Under the pieces are notes generated by a model. The model was not told the origin of the DNA. It worked only from the letters and a program-made list of their open reading frames with translations, and did not search any database. Made by a program: the position numbers and the translations under genes. A stretch of 64,000 nucleotides of DNA from Candidatus Dormiibacterota bacterium (GTDB lineage: Bacteria; Acidobacteriota; Polarisedimenticolia; Gp22-AA2), in assembly GCA_035635555.1 (NCBI GenBank), contig DASQAT010000026.1, forward strand, positions 62,001-126,000, read 5' to 3'. Every line of letters starts with the position of its first letter. Positions within the stretch are counted from its first letter, which is position 1. Positions 53,013 to 59,660 of this stretch are shown here, one piece after another.

Positions 53013-54478
53013 AGAACGATCGGTGGCTCTGGGCCATCCTTCTCCTTGGAGCGGCCGTTCGCCTGGTCGGCCTCGGCCGGCGCAGCCTTTCCTACGACGA
53101 GTGCCAGCAGTTCTGGGCTTCCCAGGGTAACGCGTTGATCTCGAATCGCGCGATCACTCTGGACCCCCCGGGCTTCGCATGCCTGCTCCACCTCCACGCC
53201 GCCGCCGGTCGAAGCGAGATCTGGCTGCGTCTCCTGCCCTGCCTGTTCGGGATCCTGGCGATCGCCGCCGTCTACCGCCTGGCCGCGGCGGCCACTGGGA
53301 AATTTTGGACCGCCAGGGCGGCCGCCTTCTTCATCGCTCTGGCTCCCTATCCGATCCGATATTCCCAGTCTCTTCGGGTCTACAGCCAGGCGATGTTCTT
53401 CGCCGCCCTGCTCGTTGCCGCGTTCCTGGAGGCGACGGGCGAGAACGACCGGCGGGGATGGCGCAGCGCCCTCACTCTCGGGACCCTCAGCTTCGCGGCC
53501 CTTCTCTCCGTCTATGGCAGCGTCTGGCTCATCTTGATGATGGGGCTCGTCCTGGCCTGGCGCGGCCGTCGCGACAGGGGGCGCGCGTGGTGGCGGGGCC
53601 TGATCGGCCTGGCTGCGGGTACCCTCCTGGCGATCCCCTGGTATCTGCTCTCCCTGCCGGTGCAGCTCACCGAAGGGACTCCTTCCTCTTTCTACGAGGA
53701 CAAGTTCCTTCCCCTGTCGCTCCTGCCGGCCGTCCGCTTCCTGGTCCGGGGCACCCTGGATCTCTTCGCCTTCTTCACCTTCATCCATCCCGGAACCGGC
53801 CTGCTCTTCGGCGCATTGGCCGTCATCGGGATGGTTCACCTCCGCCGGCAGCGGCGCGGCGCGGACCTGCTGGCCGTCTTTCTGGGAAGTCTGGTGTCGG
53901 CGGCAGCCGCCTCCGCCTTCCGGCTCTACCCTTACGGAGGGACCCGGCAGATGCTGTTTGCCGCGCCACTCTTCTACGTTCTCGGCGCGGCCGGCATCGA
54001 GTCGCTGCGCAGGCATTTCCGAGGCATCCCGGCTGCCGCCCTGCTGCTGGCGGTCGCCGGTGGATGCGGAGTGTTCCTCTACCGCTACCACACCGAGCCC
54101 GGAGGCCAGGAGATGCGTCCGGTGATCCGCTGGCTGGAGGACGTGGCCCGGCCCGACGATCGGATTCTGGTCAACAAGGACGCGCTTCCCCAGTTCCGGT
54201 TCTACTACCACGGGGACCCGGCCCGAGTGGTCGGAGGAGGGGAGTCGGTGATCCGGGACTACATCTCCGAAGCCAATCGGCTGATGGTCACCGCCCCGCG
54301 ATCCCGGTGGTGGCTCGTCTTCTCCCACGGCTGGAGCGCCGAACGGAGCCCGGAGCTGGAGGGGATCGATCCCCGATTCCTCGCCGGGGAGCGATTCGAG
54401 GCCTACCGGGCGGCCGCCTACCTCTTCGCGCCGCGGACCGGCATTCCCGCGCCACCCCGGGATGGAGGGGTTCCGTGA
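53009..54478 (+). CDS. GT-C membrane glycosyltransferase (PMT_2/GT39-like)
   Basis: A 489-residue membrane protein. RRSLSYDECQQFW in the first outer loop carries the catalytic-type acidic pair, followed by DPPGFACLLHLH, the usual second loop motif, and about ten helices up to residue 345. RYSQSLRVYSQ is a loop sequence shared with the protein at 33547 (HSQDARMYSLM) and typical of the family. The soluble tail has a FYYHG segment. GTG 53009 overlaps the preceding stop; the frame upstream is a shadow of the SGNH gene. Uses a polyprenyl-phosphate sugar by analogy. Confidence 0.8.
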   Translation: MKNDRWLWAILLLGAAVRLVGLGRRSLSYDECQQFWASQGNALISNRAITLDPPGFACLLHLHAAAGRSEIWLRLLPCLFGILAIAAVYRLAAAATGKFWTARAAAFFIALAPYPIRYSQSLRVYSQAMFFAALLVAAFLEATGENDRRGWRSALTLGTLSFAALLSVYGSVWLILMMGLVLAWRGRRDRGRAWWRGLIGLAAGTLLAIPWYLLSLPVQLTEGTPSSFYEDKFLPLSLLPAVRFLVRGTLDLFAFFTFIHPGTGLLFGALAVIGMVHLRRQRRGADLLAVFLGSLVSAAAASAFRLYPYGGTRQMLFAAPLFYVLGAAGIESLRRHFRGIPAAALLLAVAGGCGVFLYRYHTEPGGQEMRPVIRWLEDVARPDDRILVNKDALPQFRFYYHGDPARVVGGGESVIRDYISEANRLMVTAPRSRWWLVFSHGWSAERSPELEGIDPRFLAGERFEAYRAAAYLFAPRTGIPAPPRDGGVP

Positions 54479-56466
54479 CGAGAGCGGGGGGGCCATGGCT
54501 GGGCGGGCTGGCCGTTCTCGGGGCCGCCCTCGTACTCTCGCTGCTTCCGGGTGGGACGGCGGGCGCGGCGTCCGGCGCCATCCTCGCGTTGATTTTGCCC
54601 GGCTACGCCCTCCTGTTGTGCCTCGGCACCCCCGCCCGGCTCGACCGGCTGTCGGACCTCCTCGAGTGTGTCGCCGCCTCGCTTGCGATCACTCCGCTCG
54701 CTCTCCGACTGGCCGGCGAGATTTTCCCTTTCGACCGGCTTCACGTGCTCGGTGTGCTGGCCGGGGTCGCATCGGGGCTGCTCGTGCTCGGCGCGCTCCG
54801 CCCCCGCCCCGCCGTCGCCTCCTCCCGCAGGAGGACTCCGCCCGCCGTCTTCGCGATCGTGATCGTGACACTGCTCCTGCTGGCGCCGACACTTGCGATC
54901 GGCCCGACACCTGAAGGGGGGGAGACGCGAGTCAAGGGGTGGGATCTGAACAACCATCTGGCGATCGCCGAGTCGATCGCGGCCCGGGGGCTGCCACCGC
55001 TCAACCCGTTCCTGGCGAGCGATTCCCCGTTCTATTACCACACCTTCCTGCACATCCTCCTGGGAGCGATGCTGGTTCTCGCCGGGGATGGCGCCCATTC
55101 CTACCTGCTGATCTCCCTGTTGACGCTCCTGCTCGCGGCCGTCTTCCTCGTCACGTTCCACCGGGCGGTCTCGGAGATCACCGGTGACGAACGTATCGCA
55201 CTCCTCGCGCTGCCGCTGGTGAGTCTGGTCGGCGGGTTCGACCTGGCTCCGATGGCCGTCAAGGCGCTCTTCGAGAAGGACGGGATCCAGTCCCCGGTGA
55301 CATTCATCCTGCGGCACTGGAACGTGGATGGCTGGGTTTCCAACAGGGGGATGCTGGTGCCGAGCTTCTTCGCCAGCTTCTACTGGGTGCCCCACGCGAT
55401 CGCGGCCCTCGTGGTCTTCCTGATGGCCCTGCTCTACCTCAGGAAGCCGGCAGGCGGCGCGGCGACTCTCGTGGCGGCCGGGGTCTGCCTGGCCTCGATG
55501 GCCGGCTACAACGGGTACGTGGCCCTGGGTGGAGCGGCGACCCTGGTCCTGCTGCGGGGCATCGATGCGCTGCGGGCCCGCGATGCTCTCCTTCGCAGCG
55601 TCCTGGTCGCGGGCGTCGCGATTATCCTCAGCCTGCCGGTCCTGGATCTCTACGTCGGCCAACGAGGCGACATCGACAAGTTCCGCTGGGTCCGCCCGAC
55701 TCCGCTTCTTCCGCTGCAGATCGTTGTGGAATTCGGGCCGGCCCTCCTCCTGGGTCTGGCGGGCTTGACCCTGTCCTGGCGTCAGGAAAATCGAAAAGAC
55801 GGCCTGCTCCCCTTCCTCCTGATGGGTGTCGTAAGCCTGTCTCTCCTCTGCTTCGTGGCCTCCACGGGCGAGAACAACGATCTGGCGATGCGGATGTCCA
55901 TGTTCGTGTGGATCGGCCTGGCCGTTTTCAGCGGCATCGCGCTGAATCGGCTCTTCCCGGCTTTCCGGATCGCCGCGGATGCGAGTCGCACCGCCCGGAT
56001 TGCATCCCTGGCTGCTCTCGCACTCGGTCTACTCTCGGTTGGCTGGTTCGCGGCCGGGGCCGCCGTGGCCAAGCCGACCCTCCCCGCCGACGAGGTGGCT
56101 GCCGGTCGGTGGATCCGGACACATATCGCGTCGGGTGGCCTGGTGCAGGGGTCTCCTCTGCGGAATAACCCGGAGCTCGTCTACTTGAGCGGGCATCCGG
56201 CGGTTCTCTCGGACACCTGGGCCAGCGGACTGTTCTACGCGGATCCCCATGACTTCGATCGCCGGATGGCCTCTCTGCGCGAGGCCTTCTCGAACCCGGA
56301 TGCGACCCGGGCCTGTTCCATCCTGCAGTCGCTGAGAGTCGCGGCCCTCGTGGTGGGCCCTCCAGAGGAGCGTGACTTCCCGCTCCTCCTCCATCCCGAC
56401 CCCTGGCCATGTCTGGCCGAGGGCTATCAACGCGGCACCTATAGAGTGTACCGGCTGTTGCCCTGA
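54475..56466 (+). CDS. Large multi-spanning membrane protein, GT-C-like
   Basis: A 663-residue protein with about fifteen hydrophobic helices. The first two-helix module (residues 8-110) is extra; the GT-C-like part begins near residue 140 with GWDLNNHLAIAESIAARG, whose Asp lies where GT-C enzymes keep the catalytic residue, then SPFYYHTFLH. The C-terminal 110 residues are soluble (RTHIASGG, YLSGHPAVLSDTW). I do not recognise a named family; a glycosyltransferase or a transporter-like scaffold are both possible. GTG 54475 overlaps the stop of the GT-C gene before it. Its stop is 3 bases from the stop of the convergent cohesin gene. Confidence 0.65.
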   Translation: MTRAGGPWLGGLAVLGAALVLSLLPGGTAGAASGAILALILPGYALLLCLGTPARLDRLSDLLECVAASLAITPLALRLAGEIFPFDRLHVLGVLAGVASGLLVLGALRPRPAVASSRRRTPPAVFAIVIVTLLLLAPTLAIGPTPEGGETRVKGWDLNNHLAIAESIAARGLPPLNPFLASDSPFYYHTFLHILLGAMLVLAGDGAHSYLLISLLTLLLAAVFLVTFHRAVSEITGDERIALLALPLVSLVGGFDLAPMAVKALFEKDGIQSPVTFILRHWNVDGWVSNRGMLVPSFFASFYWVPHAIAALVVFLMALLYLRKPAGGAATLVAAGVCLASMAGYNGYVALGGAATLVLLRGIDALRARDALLRSVLVAGVAIILSLPVLDLYVGQRGDIDKFRWVRPTPLLPLQIVVEFGPALLLGLAGLTLSWRQENRKDGLLPFLLMGVVSLSLLCFVASTGENNDLAMRMSMFVWIGLAVFSGIALNRLFPAFRIAADASRTARIASLAALALGLLSVGWFAAGAAVAKPTLPADEVAAGRWIRTHIASGGLVQGSPLRNNPELVYLSGHPAVLSDTWASGLFYADPHDFDRRMASLREAFSNPDATRACSILQSLRVAALVVGPPEERDFPLLLHPDPWPCLAEGYQRGTYRVYRLLP

Positions 56467-56469
56467 AGG

Positions 56470-57504
56470 TCAGCGGACTTCGGCGGATGATCCGACGATC
56501 TCCGCGGGGAGTGTTTCGCTCGCGGAGCCGCGGACCGAGGCACGATCGAAGAGGAGATCCGATCTCCCGGGCGCGAGGGCCTGGAAATCGATGAGGAGGA
56601 TTGCGCCCGATCCGCTGAATGTTCCGGAGGATCGGACGAATGACAACCCTACCGCGAGATCTCCCGGTCTGCCGGGATTCACCGAGGCCAGGAAGATCGG
56701 CTGGAGAGAGCGGCCGTTCAGCGCCGGTCCGGTTCGGGCTGCGACATACTGGAGCACCCCGGGATCGAACTGGAGATGGAAGGGGACGCTCGTAATTTCA
56801 CGCGCACCGGTCAGGACGACCTGCACCGAGAACGTCTCGCCTCGAGAAATGGACTGTCGGTCGGCGGCCAGGGTCAGTCGCAGGGGCAGATCGTCCTGCG
56901 ATGCCGTGGCGGTCGCCGTGCTCGCGGACGGTTGGTCGTGATTCGCGTCCGTGAGATGCGGGGTCGGGGCAGGCATCGCCGGAGGAGGTGGCGCGAAATT
57001 TCCCGCGATCCATCCCGGCGACGCCACCAGGTTCACTGCGGGCCGGGGGTTCTCGCGCGGCGCAGCTGCGGCGGGAGCGCCCGTGCCGGAGCCCGGCTCC
57101 GGCCTCGTCGGTGATGCTTCGATCCGTGCACGCGATGTGTCCATGGCCGGCCGTCCCTCGGCCGGGCCACTCAGGACGGCTGCCCTCGCGGGGAGCGGGG
57201 CGTTCGCCTGACGCAACGCGCCCGGTGCGGCCTGAGGCACGGCAGCCTGCCCCTCGCTCATGCGAGGCGCCGAAGCGGTCCTCGAGACTGGGATCGGGAC
57301 TTCGACGGTCCCGCGGGGTGATGGTGCGGGGGTCGGGAGGCTCACCGGCGCCCCGGTCATCACTGCGAGTGTGGTCTGCGAGGTCGGCATTCCCGAAGCC
57401 GGTGGCCGCCCGTAGTGGTAGTAGTCCCAGACAGGGGCCACGACGAGCGCCCCCGCCATGAGCGCAGCCGCCGCCATGATGGACCAGTAGACCATTCGGT
57501 TCAT
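56470..57504 (-). CDS. Membrane-anchored cohesin-domain protein
   Basis: A 344-residue protein: a signal-anchor helix (residues 8-27), a Pro/Ala-rich disordered linker to about residue 205, then a 135-residue cohesin-like beta-sandwich (LRLTLAADRQSISRGETF, FHLQFDPGVLQYV, LLIDFQALAPG). Cohesins bind dockerins in cellulosomes; in other bacteria they appear singly in envelope proteins. The gene two places upstream in the same operon carries a dockerin, so a partner is encoded next door. ATG 57504 overlaps the preceding TGA by one base (TGATG); TTG 57507 is an alternative. Confidence 0.75.
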   Translation of the reverse strand: MNRMVYWSIMAAAALMAGALVVAPVWDYYHYGRPPASGMPTSQTTLAVMTGAPVSLPTPAPSPRGTVEVPIPVSRTASAPRMSEGQAAVPQAAPGALRQANAPLPARAAVLSGPAEGRPAMDTSRARIEASPTRPEPGSGTGAPAAAAPRENPRPAVNLVASPGWIAGNFAPPPPAMPAPTPHLTDANHDQPSASTATATASQDDLPLRLTLAADRQSISRGETFSVQVVLTGAREITSVPFHLQFDPGVLQYVAARTGPALNGRSLQPIFLASVNPGRPGDLAVGLSFVRSSGTFSGSGAILLIDFQALAPGRSDLLFDRASVRGSASETLPAEIVGSSAEVR

Positions 57505-58109
57505 CAAGGCACCTGGACGACGCCACCGTGTCCGGGGCCGAAGGAGGCGGCGACGACCGCCCCGTTCTCGTCGATGACCTGGTTGTTGATCGAGCCGCCC
57601 GACCCGGTGTTGAAGTCGACGGCGCCCGAGCCGCTGGCCACCCTGACGAAATGGAAGGTAATGAAGATGGCGTTGCCTGTGGCGGAGACACTCGTGTCAG
57701 GCCTGAAGAGGGTCCCGCTGACGATGATCACCCCCGGCGAGGGATTGGTGACGAAGAACTGCGGTGCAATCGGCGGGCTTCCCTGCTGTAGAAGAGAGCC
57801 TGCTGTGAAGCTCTGGTACCCGATCACCGAGGACGGGTAGTCGACTTCGAACCCGACCGTGAAGATCCCCGAAAGATTCGTGACCAGGACGCTGATGTCG
57901 ACGGAATCACAGGAGCTCCCCAGCGACAGGAGATAGACATCCCCTGGCGCCGGTGTGCCGATCGAGCCGGTGTAGGAGATCGAGGTGCAGGGGATCACGT
58001 CGTTTCCGCCGCTCCCCTTGCCTTTGCAAGACAGACCGAGCACCAGGAGCAGCGCGACGACAGCTGCGGCGCGCTCCGGCAGGCGTCGATTCTGTCGTTT
58101 TGGAATCAT
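57504..58109 (-). CDS. Putative lipoprotein with cohesin-like domain
   Basis: A 201-residue protein. A hydrophobic signal (about residues 14-27) ends at GLSC, an imperfect lipobox, followed by a Lys/Gly-rich tether. Residues 45-190 have the strand pattern of cohesins: VDISVLVTNLSGIFTVGFEV, YPSSVIGYQSF, GVIIVSGTLF and NAIFITFHFVRVASG, similar in order to the cohesin at 56470. It is small and may present the domain at the outer membrane. ATG 58109 overlaps the dockerin gene stop (ATGA). The cohesin call is based on pattern only and is less sure than for its neighbour. Confidence 0.6.
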   Translation of the reverse strand: MIPKRQNRRLPERAAAVVALLLVLGLSCKGKGSGGNDVIPCTSISYTGSIGTPAPGDVYLLSLGSSCDSVDISVLVTNLSGIFTVGFEVDYPSSVIGYQSFTAGSLLQQGSPPIAPQFFVTNPSPGVIIVSGTLFRPDTSVSATGNAIFITFHFVRVASGSGAVDFNTGSGGSINNQVIDENGAVVAASFGPGHGGVVQVP

Positions 58110-58927
58110 GGGCAAACCGCCAGCCGCTGACCGAGGTAACTCACGAAGACGCCGAGATCGAGGCCTCCCACGTCACCATCGCCGTCCAGATCGGCCCCCG
58201 CGATGTAAGCGCTCTCGGAGCTGATCGTGTTCCAGGCACGGGCGAGGACGTTCAGGTCGAAGAGGTCGATCCTGCAGTCGCGGTTGACATCCGCGGTCTT
58301 CACGACGGTCAGGGTGTTCGGCCTGCTGGCCGTGGCGCCGTCGGGATTGGTGACCCTCAGCGACCGGGGCCCGAGGATCGCGGAGCCGCTTACGATGATC
58401 GATGCGGTCAGGTGGTTCGAGTCCAAGAGCGAGATCGAGCCGACGCTGACGTCCGTTCCCAGGCCGACGACAGCACCGCTCTGGAAATTGGTGCCGACCA
58501 CCTGGATGGTCTGGTTTCCGGACTGGAGGATGTAGATCGACTGCGTGCCGAGGTCGAGCGCGCCGACTATGGTGGGAAGGGTGGTGGACGTCGGCTGGGC
58601 CGCAACCTCGTTCGAAAGCGGGCTCTCGTTCCCCGCGAGGTCGTACGCGGTGACGGCGAAGTAGTAGGTCGTGTTCGCCTGGAGGTTCGTGATAGTACGG
58701 GCATTGTTCTGGCCGACAACAGTAATCGTGGGAAGGGTATAACTGCCCGGAGACGTGCCGTAGTGAATCCGATAGCCCGCCAGGTCCGGTTCGCTGTTGG
58801 CGTCCCAGGTGAGGCTGACGACCGTGTCCGCTTGAAGGATGCCGGTCGGCCATACTAAAAGGATAAGGCCGATCAGGCATCCGGTCGAGCCGACCACCGT
58901 GCGGAAGACCCCGCGGTGAGTCGTCAT
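58106..58927 (-). CDS. Secreted FN3-IPT/TIG-dockerin protein
   Basis: A 273-residue secreted protein. A signal peptide covers about residues 10-33. Residues 35-115 are a fibronectin III domain (LTWDANSEPDLAGYRIHYG, TTYYFAVTAYD), 118-205 an IPT/TIG-like domain, and 212-266 a type I dockerin with two calcium loops: D213, N215, D217, D224 and D246, D248, D250, D252, D257, joined by a 20-residue linker. It is the first gene of the dockerin/cohesin operon. The AAGGGGGG before ATG 58927 is a good ribosome site. Unusually, there is no catalytic domain. Confidence 0.85.
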   Translation of the reverse strand: MTTHRGVFRTVVGSTGCLIGLILLVWPTGILQADTVVSLTWDANSEPDLAGYRIHYGTSPGSYTLPTITVVGQNNARTITNLQANTTYYFAVTAYDLAGNESPLSNEVAAQPTSTTLPTIVGALDLGTQSIYILQSGNQTIQVVGTNFQSGAVVGLGTDVSVGSISLLDSNHLTASIIVSGSAILGPRSLRVTNPDGATASRPNTLTVVKTADVNRDCRIDLFDLNVLARAWNTISSESAYIAGADLDGDGDVGGLDLGVFVSYLGQRLAVCP

Positions 58928-59660
58928 CGCCCCCCCTTGGCAGCCGGCGAATCAACAAGCCGCACGCTGCCGACAGATGGGTCCCTGCAAGCGGGCTGCC
59001 ACCACCAATAGTGTTATTCCCCGGTTCCTCCTTCGCAACCCTCTGATTCCAAATACTTCAAGTCCTGCGCACATTTGGAGCATGGGCTGTCGGTGAAGTG
59101 GCGCCCTGTCAACGTAATCGACGCTGACAATTTCGTGTCCTTCGGTGAGGACACCGGTATGGATCCGGTTCTACGTCCTGCCACCGCCAGGCGACAAAAG
59201 CTGCGGAGAGGTCCGATCGTCTGCGTCCTCGCTTGGGTGATGATCGGCGTGGTCGCGGACCATCCGGAGCAGACGGAGCGTAAGCCAAGATGGTTCAAGA
59301 TGCGCCGACCGACCTGGATGGCGCCTAGCGGAAGTCACTGCAAGAAGTTACGTGCCCGCCTGTCCATCGAGGACGGTGCATCCTGCCTCTGGCCGTCGTG
59401 CTGAAGCACCACCCGATTCCCTGTCTTGAAATGGAAAAGCTTGATACGCAGGAGGTTGCGGAAGCCTGCCAAGGCCGGCACGTATGTTGCTTGATTGGTT
59501 TCTCAAAGATCATTGCTCAGGGCTGATAGCGAGAATCGAGACCGGCACCTCGGGGACACCGGTCGGAGTTGTGCTTGGCGCACTTAGTTGGTGCGCGAAG
59601 TCCAAGCGTTCGGAATCCCCACAGACGGTCCGCGTTCCGTGCGGACACAAGGAGACCCCC
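58928..59660. other. 733-base intergenic region between the dockerin operon and the tyrosinase-like gene
   Basis: Divergent promoters for both sides must lie here, but I see no strong -35/-10 pair. Both strands hold open frames of 60-110 codons with no recognisable protein pattern and no ribosome sites; one on the minus strand (59014-59298) reads GSIPVSSPK, a string often made by translating tRNA genes, but no cloverleaf can be folded. Base composition is visibly lower in GC than to the left. At the right end AAGGAG (59649-59654) serves the next gene. Confidence 0.5.

Noticed and set aside
59014-59298. Possible tRNA or small protein on the minus strand (translation contains GSIPVSSPK)
   Set aside because: The string recalls translated tRNA genes, but I could not find acceptor and anticodon stems; no ribosome site either.
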